Of a DNA stretch of 64,000 nt, positions 24,783 through 35,639 are shown piece by piece; position 1 is the stretch's first letter, and each line of letters opens with the position of its first letter. The DNA is taken from the NCBI GenBank assembly GCA_905214625.1, contig CAJMMQ010000004.1, positions 1 to 64,000 of the forward strand. Direction: 5' to 3'. Below the pieces are notes generated by a model that was not told the DNA's origin, did not search any database, and saw only the letters and a list, made by a program, of their open reading frames with translations. Both the position numbers and the translations under genes were made by a program. The stretch is from an uncultured bacterium. Lineage in GTDB: Bacteria > Bacteroidota > Bacteroidia > Bacteroidales > Bacteroidaceae.

Positions 24783-27700
24783 TTATCGTGTAAGCGAGAA
24801 CTTCAGACTCAGGCCAAAGTCCTGAGTGGTGGTAGGATAGCTGCTGCTCGACAGCAGCGGTGTGTTTGTCTGACAATCATAATAGAAACTCATGGTGAGC
24901 AGGCGCGACAATGAATAGTCGGCCGAAAACGACAGTTTGAACGCCGAGTTGCCGCTGCTGGCGGAACTGGTCATCGACGCAATATCGCGGCAGATGGATG
25001 CCTGCTTGCGGTAAGACAGGTCGAGGCGCAGGTTGAGGTCGGTATTGAAACCTGTGCTGCGCGAATTGTTCGACGTTGAGTTGTTGCTGTTTTCGTCGTT
25101 GCTGCGGCTGCTCTTTACCTTGCGGCGGCGGTTGCCTCCAAACAGCTTGAAGTTGTTTATCTTGTAACCCATGCCCACAACCCAGTCGTGACTGGTGGCC
25201 TCGTTTATCTGTATACTTGTCATGCTGAGGCTGAGCACTCTCGTGGTGCGGTATTCCAGCTTGCAGGTAAGATTGTTGTTGAAGGTCATGTCTATTCCCA
25301 ACAGCGGCGAGAAGGCCTCGTTAATGCTCACGGTACTTATGTTATACATACTGCTTGGCACAGGATTGCCGGTAGAAACGTCGCTTACAAAGCCCAGACC
25401 GTTCATATATTCCATGAACGTGCTGTAAGAGCTGTATGAGCCAACGGCATAAATGCTCTTATAAGCGTGGTTAATGTTGACGCTCTTGAACACATCGCGG
25501 AACCATGGCAGCTGGGTAAGTCCGCTGTATTTAACCGTCCAATTGGGCAGCAGGCGCGACAAGGCGGGGAATATGCTCAGCGAGTTGCCGCCCATGCTGG
25601 TGTAGGCCGAAAGGAAGGCCGGTATCATAACGTCGGCACTATACTTGCTTACGGAGCCGTTGGCAGGGTCGAATTTCTGTCCGGCAAGCGAGCTTCCGGC
25701 AGGATATTCGGCATTGGCATACTGGGCTTCTACGCGACCACGGAATGTTTCGAGCGAATTACAGAACTTATCGAACGTTGCCGAGTGATATCCGTTGTTG
25801 GCATTTCCCGTACCCTCAAACGCGCTGCCAAGACTTATCGTGGTCATGGTGAGCGTTCCGCTCTGTGTAGTAGGCGAGCCGCTGTACATATATTGTATGC
25901 TCTTCGACTTTGTTTCGGTGCGGCTTGCGTTGAGGTCAATCTTCAGGTTCTTCACCGGTTCGAGCGTCATCCTGAGCTGCAGGTCTTCCGTAAGGCTTGT
26001 AGTTGCAGGCGTAGCTACACTGTCGTTCATAAGCAGCCAACCGCGCTCTGCACTCTTGTCGATATAGCTGTCGTCGATAAATCCGAACGCAAAGTCGAGG
26101 CCGGGCGACATTATGTCGCCGCTGCGCTGGCCAAACATATCGCCGACATTTGGCAAGAATCCCGGAAGATACATGCTGTACTGATTGCGGTAAGAGAAAC
26201 TTACGTTGCGCACAAGCATCAGCCCGCGGGCTATACACTGTGCCGTCTTATACCAGCCCTTTTCCTCCAGCGGAGCCTTTGGTGTAACGGTGAGCTTCAG
26301 TGTAGTGAGAGTGTCAACCTTCGAGGTTATTTTTATGCGGTTGTTGTCCACCGCCTTATATTTCAGTTTGAACTTCTTGCCGTCCTTTGTCTTGGCTGTC
26401 ACCATGAGGCGCTTGCTGTTCTTGCCGTGCGACACAAGCAGAGTGGTGTCAGGCTTCAGCACAATCTCCTTTTCAAAGCTGCGCTTGTTCTTTGGCAGCG
26501 CATTCTTTTCCTTGTCGGCATCCTTGCCGTCCTTGTCATCGCCCTTCGATGTCCTGTTGTTAGCCAAGTTCTTCGCCGGCTTCGGCTGGTTGCGTTTTTT
26601 CAGCTGTGAAGTGCGCGATATCCTCGAAGTCTTGTTAAACCTTTCATTGGCTTTCTTCAGGAACGGCACATGATTGTATAGACGTTCAAGGTTGAACGTT
26701 CCGTTAAGGTTGAACGTGCGGTTTGTTGAAATCTCGTTGCCGAGCGACGTTCCGTCCTCAAGGTCGGTTCCGCGGGTCCAGTTATATGTAGCGTTATAGT
26801 TGGCGTCGGAGTTAACCCAGTCGAAGATAGGAATAAGATTGAGCGGCAACTGATACGACATGTTGAACGTCTGATTGTAGTCCAGCGGACGTCCAAAGTC
26901 CTTTATACTTGTCCACACAGAGTCTTTCCATGCCGAATACTGGTCTGGATAGAGGTCTTTGTTTATCGGCGTGTAAGGTTCTTCTATCTCGGCATGGGTA
27001 GCACTGTTGAAGTTCATGTGGAGGTTCTTGGTCAAATCCCATCTTATAGAGAACTCACGGTTCCACAAGAACTGCTCGCTGAACGTAAGCGGCAGCTGGT
27101 TGCCCTCGGTGCTTTCCATATCGCGCTCCTGCAACTCATAATAGTTGCGCACCATCTCCGTATCGAAAGTGATGTTCTGCGGCAGCCAGTTAAGTCCGAA
27201 ATTCTTAACCAGGTCGTACCATTTGCTCTTGCTCTTAATCATCTTCTTGAACGGTTCGAAGGTTTTATAGACAGGAGTATAGCTGTAGTTTATGGCCCCT
27301 CGCCAGTTGTCTTCATTCTCATATACAGTGGTCTCGCCGCTCGTATGGCGGTGGCTGTGGCTGTAAGAGAACGAGAAGTTGGCCGGGTCGTAAGGCATAG
27401 GATGGCGCTTTGTCTGTATTCCTACACGCACGTTCGACAAAGAGAAATTAGTGTTTGTGGTCTTTGTCACGGCAATACTTTCTATAGAGTCGCGCTCATG
27501 TTCGTTGGCAGTCGACTCCAGAGCATCGTCAAGGAGCATGTCTGTGTCAAGCGGATTATACTTAGGGCGGGTTTCCTCCTGCGTTATCGAATAATAAAGC
27601 GGAGCCGTAACCTTGGCCTTGTCGGGGAAGAACTTGCCCAACTCTACGTTTGCCGTAAAGCTGTAAGTCTTGTAGTCGTCCTGCGAACGCTCGGCAACGC

Positions 27701-30700
27701 CGTCTTCAAGTCCGCCAAATCCGTCGGTAACAATCTTTCCTGTGGCGTTTATCGTACCCACATCCGAAAGCTGAACATTGAGCGCGCCCTGAGCAGCCCA
27801 TCCGCCTTCGTTATTATATTCTCTTAACCGCAGTTCGTTAACCCACACCTCTCCAGACTTTATTTCACCCGAAAGGTTGCGCACACCAATCATCATCACC
27901 TTTATTTCACCAAGGGTAGGATTACCCATGATGCTTACCTTATTGTTTGGCTTGTTATCATCATAACCTGAATATACGGTGTTGTATGATGCAAGCCCAA
28001 GTCCACGGGCCTTATTTCGCGCCTTCTTCAACGAAGTGAAAACACTCAACGGAATATCAAGCATATTGTCTTCAGGCCAAACCAGTTTACAGTCAGTCAG
28101 ACTGTAACGGTTGTATTCACCCGGAGCAGTAAGTTTAAGAGGTATCTCGTACTCATAATAATTGTTCTTATAGTCACTGCCAAGACGAATAAACACGGCC
28201 AACTGGTTGTCTGAGAGATTGGTTGTATTCTGCTCAAAGGCATTGGCATGTACAAACATCTGCAGACGCTTGTACTGACGGATGTCGAGTGTAGTGTTCT
28301 TATAAACGGCCTTCGACTCATTGGTCGACATATTTTCAACCACGATGTCAAGAGCCTGCTCGTTGTCTTCAGTCAGCTGTGGCTGCGTAGGGTCTTGTCC
28401 GCGCTGTATGCCCGGGGGCAAAACGTAGTTGACAGGCACTTTATCGCTGTTTTCCTCTATGCTTACAGCACTTACCGACATGCTTCCCGTTTCGTTGGCA
28501 CCGGTGTTAAGCGACTGGTCGTAGACGCGCCACTCGCCTCTCACTAAATCAAATGTTCCAAAACGCAGCACAATAGGTTTCTGGAAATTTGTAAGGAACA
28601 TACGCATAAAACGTATTGAGGTAAAGTCGTTTATCGACCCAACTCTCTCCTCGTATTCGCTCAATGGTATTCTGAACTGATACCATGTGGCATGTCCCAC
28701 AGTATCATTGCGCAGCGTGGGGGATGTCTCACGCTTGTCAACAATAAAGTTTCGTCCTACCACAAGGTCTTCGGGGCGGATGCTTATCTTGTACTGAAAA
28801 TACTTTTCGTATTCGTTAAGCGTATAATCCTGATTGATATCCTCTACATCCGGCGTTGTCTTGTAAGACGTGTCGTAACTCTCGCTGCGACTTTCACTGT
28901 CGGGCGAATTGCCCTGAGGATTGTTTATACGCTTATAGCGTTGCAGGATAGATGCTTCAATACGGTCGAAATCCGAACCGCGGAAATAGTGATAGTCATC
29001 ATTGGCCGGGTCGTTCATTATTGAATCGAGTTGTGCCGCCGACACCTTACCCTGTATGGCTGTTAAAAACTCCTGATACGGCCCAAACTCTCTTTCCTCC
29101 GCATCAGTGAGTCCGTTGTAGCCCACGTCCTGCAAAGCTCTTGATCCGCTTGTAGTTGCGAAGGCATAAGTAACAGTTGCCTGTGTAGGTATCTTACCCC
29201 ACTGAGTAGTTGTGAAACTGTTTGAACCGTCAACAGGCATTCCGCTCTCATAGAATTTCTTTCCGTCGCGCAAGATGTCCTCGCTTACTTCTCCGAGGTT
29301 TATGTAGAAGTCACCGCCATACTGGTTAGCGTCGCTCTGCTCGTTAGAATATATAAACGGGTCGAGCATCCAGAACTCTATATACTCTATGTTGGCGGTT
29401 TCAAAGTCGTTAGTGTCGAGCTTGCGCATCATTCCGCCCCAGTGTTGTGCCGGATTCTGCAACGTTCCGTCGTAGTTGAGGTTAGGATTAAAGTTGTAAG
29501 GGCCGCGCTCAGAAGGATAATACGCGAGGTTGAGTATAGGCAAGGTGGCTGTAGCGCCGCTGTAGCTGTTGTTGTCACGGTTAGGGAAAAGCTCCTTTAC
29601 ATACACCTCACGCACATAATAGTTACTGAGCTGATCGAGGTCGCCCTTGATATGTGCGGGCGTAAGCGACGAGCTGCGGCGCGTGAACAGCGGGTCGATG
29701 TTATACCAGGCCAGCAGCGCACGGTTGTATCCGCTGGCAAGCGTGGTCTTGTCCGACTGTTCCGGGAACATCGACGGCACACTGGAAATTATCCACGATG
29801 TAGGCGTAGACACGTCTATCGTGTTTTTAGTGTTCTCAAAGTCATCTATATATGATGCGTTATCCTGCACTCCGCTGGCCTGTCCCGCTATGAGCTGGGC
29901 AAACTCTCCGGTGAACGATATAACCGAAGGCTGTGTACAGTGAAGGAAAGGCAGCTTGTCGAGCATGTTTGTCAGCCACTGGCTCTCTTTTTTCCAATTG
30001 ATGTTGAAACCCCACAAGGTGTTGTTAAGCGGCTCAGACCCCATCGTAACCTTCGTTGTAAGGGCCTGTTCAGACAAATGCTGAACAGTACCGCTTATCT
30101 GGAAATCTTTTGAGAAATCGTATTGCCAGTTAAGTCCGAACATTGTTTTACGTTCCTGCGCATAGTCTGTATTGCTCTCAAGCGACACATTGATGGCCGT
30201 TCCGGCGTCAATGATACTCTGGTTAAGGATAGTAACCTCACCGGACGAATAGTCTACTGTATAGTCAGAGCCTTCTGTAAGCGTAACTCCGCCTGCCGTA
30301 ACAACCACCGAACCCTGCGGCACGTTGTACGCTCCAAGCGATATAACGTTGGCCAGTGTTCCGCGGAACTGTCCTATGAGCTGATACTTATCCTTCTCGG
30401 CAATCTGCTTCGCAATAGTCTTTGTTGAGTCGTAAAGCTCTGTAAAGCTGTATTTCTCAGCCACATCGGGAGCCACACCCTTAGCCGTAAGAGCCTTATA
30501 CATATAGTCGCCGAACGGTTCTGCCTCCGGGAAGAACACGCGGCCGTTGCTTACGGTGTAGCCTTCAACATAGTCGAAATATCCGTTACTGTTGGCCTTG
30601 TTGTTATTGTCGAGGCGGTCGGTACCGAGCAGTTTTATGATGGTCTGGTCCTTAACCTGCTGTTCCGGTATGTATGAAAGATACACACCAGTGGTATCGC

Positions 30701-32399
30701 TCTGGAACTTTACGTCAAGACGGAACTTATCTTTCTCCACAGAAGAAGCAAGATAATAAACATTCTTCATCATCAGGTCCCAGTTGCCTTGCTGCGGGTT
30801 GTTGCTGGTGTTCTTGAGCGACTTTACGAACAGGGCCTGGTTAACGTCCTGTATGTCGGAGGCAAACTCTCCCACCTGATATGTAACGCCGCCATAAGTA
30901 TATTCGTAAGCTATGGCCAGCACCTGGTCGGTCTGCAGCGTCGACTTCAGCGAGATGTATCCCAACGATGTGTTCACGGTATATTCAGAACTGTTAAGCA
31001 GGCGTGCGCTCTCCAGTTTCTCATAATCAACTCCGCCCACGAAGCCCGGGATAGCATCGAGCACAGAAGAGGTCTGGTTAATGTCGCGTGCAGCTGAATA
31101 GCTGTTCACCATCGACGAATACTCGCTGTTGGCATTGTTTCCCGGCACAAGCTGCCCAGTCAGTCCCCACATGGAGTTGCTCACCTTTGTGTTCTCTCCA
31201 AGGTCGGTCAGCGCCACGATGTTGCGCGAGTTTGATGTCGTACCTGTCTTGTTGGTTACCCATATCTCCACGCGGTTGATAGTTATACCTGTGGTTATGT
31301 TGGGCAACTTCTGCATTGCGGCATCATACTTGTCGCGGAAATACTGCGAAAGGAAGAAGTGGCGGTTTTCCTCATAGTCGGCAGCATCTATCTCGAACGG
31401 CGTAAGCTGCACACCGCCCTGCGACGACACGCTCTTCGACGACGACTTCTTCTGCGAAATTACGGTCTGCAGCGACAGTTTGCCAAACTGCAGGTCGGTT
31501 CTGATACCGAAGAGCGAGGTGGCGCCGTTGACGAGCGACGAGTTGCTCGGGAACGACACATTACCGCCCTCAACCAGCTTTATTATCTCGTCTTCCTTGC
31601 CTTCATACTTCAGTTTCATGTTCTGCGAGTCGAAGTCGAAGGTAGCGTCAGTGTTGTAGTTAAGGTTCATGTTCACCTTGTCGCCCACCTTACCGTTCAC
31701 GCTCAGGTTTATCTTCTCGTCGAAGTCCATCGTCGTGGTCTTACGGTTTCTGATAGGCAGCGAAGGGTTGTCTATGTTCTTGAGCGTGGCTCCAAACTTC
31801 AGCTCGGCCGTTCCCTGCGTCTTTATCCTCACTCCGCCGGGTCCGAATATCTTTTCGGCCGGTCCGAGGTCGAAGTGCATATCAGTGAACGAGAACTTCT
31901 CCTTGCCCTGCTCCTTCACAATCTCGTCGTTCTTTGAACGGAAAAAGCGGTTGAACTCTTGTTTCTCACTCCACGCTCTATACTCCTCCGGTGTCATTAC
32001 AATAGGTGTCGACAAATAGCCGTCGCCCATCTTTGAGCCTATATAATAGCGGTTTAGCGTGTCATTATAGACTACCTCCTGCAAGATGTTGCCCGGCAAC
32101 GACAAATCGGCCATGCCGCGGTCGAGGTCGTCTTGTGTCACGGGCACAATGCGCTGTATTTTCCAGCGCGGATGCAGCAGCGAGTCAGGGATAGAGTCGT
32201 CCTCTATTATCACTTCGGGCATGGCCACCTTGGCGCGTTTGGCCGTATCGGCCTTGGCTGTCTGGCCTATGGGGCGCTGTCCGCGGACATTCTGCCGGGT
32301 GCGGTCGTCCTGACTATACGGCACAACCAGTCCGTAACTTGCCGCGCTAACGGCAAGCATTATCAGCAAAAGTCCGTAAATAACCCTGTTTATACGCAT
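24783..32399 (-). CDS. sprA: Type IX secretion translocon protein SprA (Sov)
   Basis: Giant outer-membrane beta-barrel that forms the export channel of the type IX secretion system. At 2538 residues it matches the usual 2300-2500 plus. The N-terminus has a signal peptide (MRINRVIYGLLLIMLAVSAASYG) and then the typical SprA region (SIPDSLLHPRWKIQRIVPV, MTPEEYRAW). A low-complexity Lys-rich insert lies near residues 1930-1990, and the end (LSLKFSLTR) is a final barrel strand. I chose Met 32399 because it begins the signal peptide; Met 32429 would put ten residues before it. ruvA lies 133 bp upstream on the same strand, an arrangement seen in other Bacteroidetes. Confidence 0.95.
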   Translation of the reverse strand: MRINRVIYGLLLIMLAVSAASYGLVVPYSQDDRTRQNVRGQRPIGQTAKADTAKRAKVAMPEVIIEDDSIPDSLLHPRWKIQRIVPVTQDDLDRGMADLSLPGNILQEVVYNDTLNRYYIGSKMGDGYLSTPIVMTPEEYRAWSEKQEFNRFFRSKNDEIVKEQGKEKFSFTDMHFDLGPAEKIFGPGGVRIKTQGTAELKFGATLKNIDNPSLPIRNRKTTTMDFDEKINLSVNGKVGDKVNMNLNYNTDATFDFDSQNMKLKYEGKEDEIIKLVEGGNVSFPSNSSLVNGATSLFGIRTDLQFGKLSLQTVISQKKSSSKSVSSQGGVQLTPFEIDAADYEENRHFFLSQYFRDKYDAAMQKLPNITTGITINRVEIWVTNKTGTTSNSRNIVALTDLGENTKVSNSMWGLTGQLVPGNNANSEYSSMVNSYSAARDINQTSSVLDAIPGFVGGVDYEKLESARLLNSSEYTVNTSLGYISLKSTLQTDQVLAIAYEYTYGGVTYQVGEFASDIQDVNQALFVKSLKNTSNNPQQGNWDLMMKNVYYLASSVEKDKFRLDVKFQSDTTGVYLSYIPEQQVKDQTIIKLLGTDRLDNNNKANSNGYFDYVEGYTVSNGRVFFPEAEPFGDYMYKALTAKGVAPDVAEKYSFTELYDSTKTIAKQIAEKDKYQLIGQFRGTLANVISLGAYNVPQGSVVVTAGGVTLTEGSDYTVDYSSGEVTILNQSIIDAGTAINVSLESNTDYAQERKTMFGLNWQYDFSKDFQISGTVQHLSEQALTTKVTMGSEPLNNTLWGFNINWKKESQWLTNMLDKLPFLHCTQPSVISFTGEFAQLIAGQASGVQDNASYIDDFENTKNTIDVSTPTSWIISSVPSMFPEQSDKTTLASGYNRALLAWYNIDPLFTRRSSSLTPAHIKGDLDQLSNYYVREVYVKELFPNRDNNSYSGATATLPILNLAYYPSERGPYNFNPNLNYDGTLQNPAQHWGGMMRKLDTNDFETANIEYIEFWMLDPFIYSNEQSDANQYGGDFYINLGEVSEDILRDGKKFYESGMPVDGSNSFTTTQWGKIPTQATVTYAFATTSGSRALQDVGYNGLTDAEEREFGPYQEFLTAIQGKVSAAQLDSIMNDPANDDYHYFRGSDFDRIEASILQRYKRINNPQGNSPDSESRSESYDTSYKTTPDVEDINQDYTLNEYEKYFQYKISIRPEDLVVGRNFIVDKRETSPTLRNDTVGHATWYQFRIPLSEYEERVGSINDFTSIRFMRMFLTNFQKPIVLRFGTFDLVRGEWRVYDQSLNTGANETGSMSVSAVSIEENSDKVPVNYVLPPGIQRGQDPTQPQLTEDNEQALDIVVENMSTNESKAVYKNTTLDIRQYKRLQMFVHANAFEQNTTNLSDNQLAVFIRLGSDYKNNYYEYEIPLKLTAPGEYNRYSLTDCKLVWPEDNMLDIPLSVFTSLKKARNKARGLGLASYNTVYSGYDDNKPNNKVSIMGNPTLGEIKVMMIGVRNLSGEIKSGEVWVNELRLREYNNEGGWAAQGALNVQLSDVGTINATGKIVTDGFGGLEDGVAERSQDDYKTYSFTANVELGKFFPDKAKVTAPLYYSITQEETRPKYNPLDTDMLLDDALESTANEHERDSIESIAVTKTTNTNFSLSNVRVGIQTKRHPMPYDPANFSFSYSHSHRHTSGETTVYENEDNWRGAINYSYTPVYKTFEPFKKMIKSKSKWYDLVKNFGLNWLPQNITFDTEMVRNYYELQERDMESTEGNQLPLTFSEQFLWNREFSIRWDLTKNLHMNFNSATHAEIEEPYTPINKDLYPDQYSAWKDSVWTSIKDFGRPLDYNQTFNMSYQLPLNLIPIFDWVNSDANYNATYNWTRGTDLEDGTSLGNEISTNRTFNLNGTFNLERLYNHVPFLKKANERFNKTSRISRTSQLKKRNQPKPAKNLANNRTSKGDDKDGKDADKEKNALPKNKRSFEKEIVLKPDTTLLVSHGKNSKRLMVTAKTKDGKKFKLKYKAVDNNRIKITSKVDTLTTLKLTVTPKAPLEEKGWYKTAQCIARGLMLVRNVSFSYRNQYSMYLPGFLPNVGDMFGQRSGDIMSPGLDFAFGFIDDSYIDKSAERGWLLMNDSVATPATTSLTEDLQLRMTLEPVKNLKIDLNASRTETKSKSIQYMYSGSPTTQSGTLTMTTISLGSAFEGTGNANNGYHSATFDKFCNSLETFRGRVEAQYANAEYPAGSSLAGQKFDPANGSVSKYSADVMIPAFLSAYTSMGGNSLSIFPALSRLLPNWTVKYSGLTQLPWFRDVFKSVNINHAYKSIYAVGSYSSYSTFMEYMNGLGFVSDVSTGNPVPSSMYNISTVSINEAFSPLLGIDMTFNNNLTCKLEYRTTRVLSLSMTSIQINEATSHDWVVGMGYKINNFKLFGGNRRRKVKSSRSNDENSNNSTSNNSRSTGFNTDLNLRLDLSYRKQASICRDIASMTSSASSGNSAFKLSFSADYSLSRLLTMSFYYDCQTNTPLLSSSSYPTTTQDFGLSLKFSLTR

Positions 32400-32532
32400 A
32401 TCAAAGTTAAAATGAAGAATGGCAGACAATCTATACGGCTATAATAAAAAATCATATTGCCGGCGCGATTACCATTCTTCGTTAATTTTGAGTTATTCTT
32501 AATTTATCCGTTTACAGCTATATTGCGTCGCT

Positions 32533-33138
32533 TTATTTTATCTGCTTCAAGGCCAGCTTAACCACCTGCTCTACGGGCAGGTCGGGCTGCTCCTTCAATA
32601 TTGCCACAACAACCTTGGCCGACGGCGCTGGAGCGAAACCGAGCATGGTGAGTGCGCCCACGGCCTCGTCCTTAACTTCCTTGTTAACAACGTCGGCCGG
32701 CTGCCCTGCCTCCTGCGGCACTTCGCCTGTTATGCCCAGAGATGCTATCTTGTCTTTCAGGTCTACTATTATGCGCTGTGCCGTACGCAGACCGATGCCT
32801 TTCACGGTCTTGAGCACGCGCTCGTTGCCCGACGATATAACGCCGCACAGCTCTGCCGGCGAAAGCTCAGAGAGAATCATGCGTGCAGTGTTAGCTCCCA
32901 CGCCCGACACAGATATGAGCAGCAGGAACATGTCGCGCTCCTCGCGTGCGGCAAAGCCGAAAAGCACATACGCGTCTTCGCGTATGCTCTCATATACGTG
33001 CAACTTTACTTCTTTCTTGCCTTGAATGGCAGTATATGTGTTTAGCGAAATGTTCAGTCCGTAGCCCACGCCGCCCGTGTCTATCACGGCATAAGCCGGG
33101 CTAAGTTCTGCCAGTTCGCCTCTTACGTATTCTATCAT
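32533..33138 (-). CDS. ruvA: Holliday junction branch migration protein RuvA
   Basis: DNA-binding subunit of the RuvAB branch migration motor. The 201-residue protein has the N-terminal OB-fold ([14 protein letters not shown] ... [12 protein letters not shown]), tandem helix-hairpin-helix motifs ([13 protein letters not shown] and [13 protein letters not shown]) and the small C-terminal RuvB-binding domain after an acidic linker. Length is standard. It lies between the ABC exporter genes and sprA on the minus strand; ruvB is not here. Confidence 0.95.
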   Translation of the reverse strand: MIEYVRGELAELSPAYAVIDTGGVGYGLNISLNTYTAIQGKKEVKLHVYESIREDAYVLFGFAAREERDMFLLLISVSGVGANTARMILSELSPAELCGVISSGNERVLKTVKGIGLRTAQRIIVDLKDKIASLGITGEVPQEAGQPADVVNKEVKDEAVGALTMLGFAPAPSAKVVVAILKEQPDLPVEQVVKLALKQIK

Positions 33139-33308
33139 TATCTTGTCTGTATTGCTTTTTTACCTTATTTATAACGAGCATATTTATCTTTTATTGCATG
33201 ACGCCGGGCTATTTAACCAAAAATGTCGCCGGGCACATGCTGCCTGACGACATTTTGTCTATATCTGATTATGCTTTTCTGCGCATCGGTATGTGCTTAC
33301 CGTGGCGC

Positions 33309-34601
33309 TTACTTGTATCTCATCCACTTTATCATCTCGCCTATCGACGGCTTCTTGCCGTACATAAGTATGCCTACTCTGTAAATCTTGCCTGCCATCC
33401 ATATCAGGGCCAGGGCCGACGCGTAGAGCACAACGAGCGAAAGCACTATATGCCATACAGGAGCACCGAGCGGCAGTCTTACCATTGACACTATAGGCGA
33501 GGTGAACGGTATGAACGAACACCACACGGCAAGAGGTCCGTCAGGATTGTCGGCGCTGTACATTGCGGCATAAAGGGCAAAGACAAGCACTATGACGATG
33601 GGCGTCATAAACTGCTGCGAGTCTTCCGACTGGTTGACCGAAGCGCCTACGGCGGCGAATATAGAGGCGTAAAGCAGATAGCCGCCTATGAAGTTGAGAA
33701 CGAACACCAGGCCGAGCATGGGCAGGTTAAGTCCGGCTAAAGCCGACATGAAGGCGGCCATATCGTCTGAAGCCATGTCGGGAGTGGCAGCCATGCCTGT
33801 GGCCATCATGTCGGGATTAGACAGGCCGAAACCTACTCCTGCAACGCTCATTATCACGGTTATCATTATTCCCCAGATGGCAAGCTGCAGTATGCCCACA
33901 AAGCCGATGCCAATAATCTTGCCTATCATGAGCTGGAACGGGCGCACCGACGACACCATAAGCTCCACTATGCGGTTGGTCTTTTCTTCCATTACGCTCT
34001 GCATCACCATTCCGCCGTAAGACATCACAAACATATATATGAGGAACGTGAGCACCATGCCTGCCAGCATTGCCAGTTCGGCGCTCGACTCCTGCTCTGA
34101 GCCGTCGTCGGTCCATTTCACGGTTCTTATGTCGTAGCTCTTGTCGAAGTCGTCCATTATCTGCTTGAGCTGCGGGATGTTGTATTTCACGAGTTTGTCG
34201 TGGCGTATCTGCTCGTCGAGCGTGTTGTTCACAATGCGCGAGAGGCCCTGCGGCACTTCCTTGCGCGAGTAGATTGTGGCTGCCTCGGGATGCTCCAGCA
34301 GGTCGGCCTTTATCTCTATAACGGCGGCAAAGGCGGTGGTGTCCGACTTAAACTCGCCCAACATCATGGGCGTGGGCACAAAGCGGTACGACTCGTCGTC
34401 CTTGAACAGCTTGGCATATTTGCCTGTATGGTCTATCACTGCCACCTGTTTCTGCTCGCCGCTCTTTATCGTCGACAGCATCAGGGGCACAAATATCAGT
34501 GCCGCAAAGACAAAGGGCATGAGTATGGTGAGCAGAATGAATGATTTTTTGCTCACGCGGTTGATAAACTCGCGCTGTATTATTATTAGTGTCTTGTTCA
34601 T
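33309..34601 (-). CDS. ABC transporter permease (NatB/ABC-2 family)
   Basis: Membrane subunit of an ABC exporter, 430 residues. One N-terminal helix (about residues 22-44) is followed by a large extracytoplasmic domain (about 45-175) and then five or so helices, as in NatB-type sodium or efflux ABC-2 permeases. EEKTNRIVELMVSSVRPFQLMIGKI is the characteristic cytoplasmic loop. It starts 18 bp after the ATPase gene, so the two form one exporter. Substrate is unknown: Na+ in characterised NatAB, but many homologues are uncharacterised. Confidence 0.85.
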   Translation of the reverse strand: MNKTLIIIQREFINRVSKKSFILLTILMPFVFAALIFVPLMLSTIKSGEQKQVAVIDHTGKYAKLFKDDESYRFVPTPMMLGEFKSDTTAFAAVIEIKADLLEHPEAATIYSRKEVPQGLSRIVNNTLDEQIRHDKLVKYNIPQLKQIMDDFDKSYDIRTVKWTDDGSEQESSAELAMLAGMVLTFLIYMFVMSYGGMVMQSVMEEKTNRIVELMVSSVRPFQLMIGKIIGIGFVGILQLAIWGIMITVIMSVAGVGFGLSNPDMMATGMAATPDMASDDMAAFMSALAGLNLPMLGLVFVLNFIGGYLLYASIFAAVGASVNQSEDSQQFMTPIVIVLVFALYAAMYSADNPDGPLAVWCSFIPFTSPIVSMVRLPLGAPVWHIVLSLVVLYASALALIWMAGKIYRVGILMYGKKPSIGEMIKWMRYK

Positions 34602-34619
34602 GATTTGCTCTAAGTTTAT

Positions 34620-35570
34620 TTATTGTTTGCTATCTTCTCCGGCCTTTTCTTCCGTCGCGCCGTCGCCTCCCACGGTCCTGATGAATATCTCGTTCATCGA
34701 GGGCAGACATTCGGCAAACGATGTTATCTCGTTGTTGGCCGACACCGCGCCCAGCAGCTGCGCGTTGCTCATGTCGGCCTTCTTGCGCAGGGTGTATATC
34801 GTCTCGCCGCCCTTGTTCTCTGTCTCTGTCACCTCAATGCCTTCCACGGGCACAAGCTGCTTGCCGGCAGCCAGTCCGAGGCGGTAGGTGTCAGTCTTGA
34901 AACGTGAGCGCACCTCGTTGACATCGCCCTGCAGCACCACTTCCGAATGGTTTATCAGGGCTATGTTGTCGCATATCTCCTCCACCGACGACATGTTGTG
35001 CGTAGAGAATATTATGGTGTGTCCTTCGTTTTTAAGTTCAAGTATCTCGCGCTTCAGCAGTTCTGCGTTCAAGGGGTCGAAACCCGAAAATGGCTCATCG
35101 AATATCAGCAGCTGCGGCCTGTGCAGCACGGTTATAACAAACTGCACTTTCTGCTGCATACCCTTCGACAGTTCTTCGAGCTTTTTGCCCCACCACGGCA
35201 TTATGCCAAACTTATCAAACCATTGTCTAAGTCTTTTTTCTGCCTCGGCCTTATCCAGTCCTTTCAGCCGTGCCAGATAAATGGCCTGCTCGCCCACGCG
35301 CATTTTCTTGTACAGTCCGCGTTCCTCAGGCAGATAGCCGATGTTGCAGATGTCGTCTACCGACAGCGGATGTCCGTTGAAGGTAACGCTGCCTGAGTCG
35401 GGCACGGTTATACGGTTGATTATTCTTATCAGGGTTGTCTTTCCGGCGCCGTTCGGTCCAAGCAGTCCGAACACCTTGCCTTCGGGCACTTTTATACTTA
35501 CTCCGTTGAGTGCAGTATGGTTAGCGTAGCGCTTCACTACGTCGTGCGTCTCGAGGAATATTTTGTCCAT
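34620..35570 (-). CDS. ABC transporter ATP-binding protein (NatA-like)
   Basis: Cytoplasmic ATPase of the exporter, 316 residues. It has Walker A GPNGAGKTT (38-46), a Q-loop replaced by the LPEERGLY segment typical of NatA-like proteins, ABC signature LSKGMQQK (134-141), Walker B LLIFDEP (154-160) and the H-loop STH near residue 190. A C-terminal extension beyond residue 220 is common in this subgroup. First gene of the ATPase-permease pair, possibly also transcribed into ruvA-sprA. Confidence 0.9.
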   Translation of the reverse strand: MDKIFLETHDVVKRYANHTALNGVSIKVPEGKVFGLLGPNGAGKTTLIRIINRITVPDSGSVTFNGHPLSVDDICNIGYLPEERGLYKKMRVGEQAIYLARLKGLDKAEAEKRLRQWFDKFGIMPWWGKKLEELSKGMQQKVQFVITVLHRPQLLIFDEPFSGFDPLNAELLKREILELKNEGHTIIFSTHNMSSVEEICDNIALINHSEVVLQGDVNEVRSRFKTDTYRLGLAAGKQLVPVEGIEVTETENKGGETIYTLRKKADMSNAQLLGAVSANNEITSFAECLPSMNEIFIRTVGGDGATEEKAGEDSKQ

Positions 35571-35602
35571 GTTATTTTAAAGTATGATATGTTATTGTGC
35601 CA

Positions 35603-35633
35603 CAAAGTTAAGGTTTATTCGTCAACAAGCAAA
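35603..35633 (-). promoter_or_regulatory. Promoter of the ABC exporter (TTTG-N19-TAACTTTG)
   Basis: Minus strand: TTTG at 35633-35630 and TAACTTTG at 35610-35603, spacing 19 bp. The start codon is 33 bp downstream. Confidence 0.75.
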
Positions 35634-35639
35634 AAAATC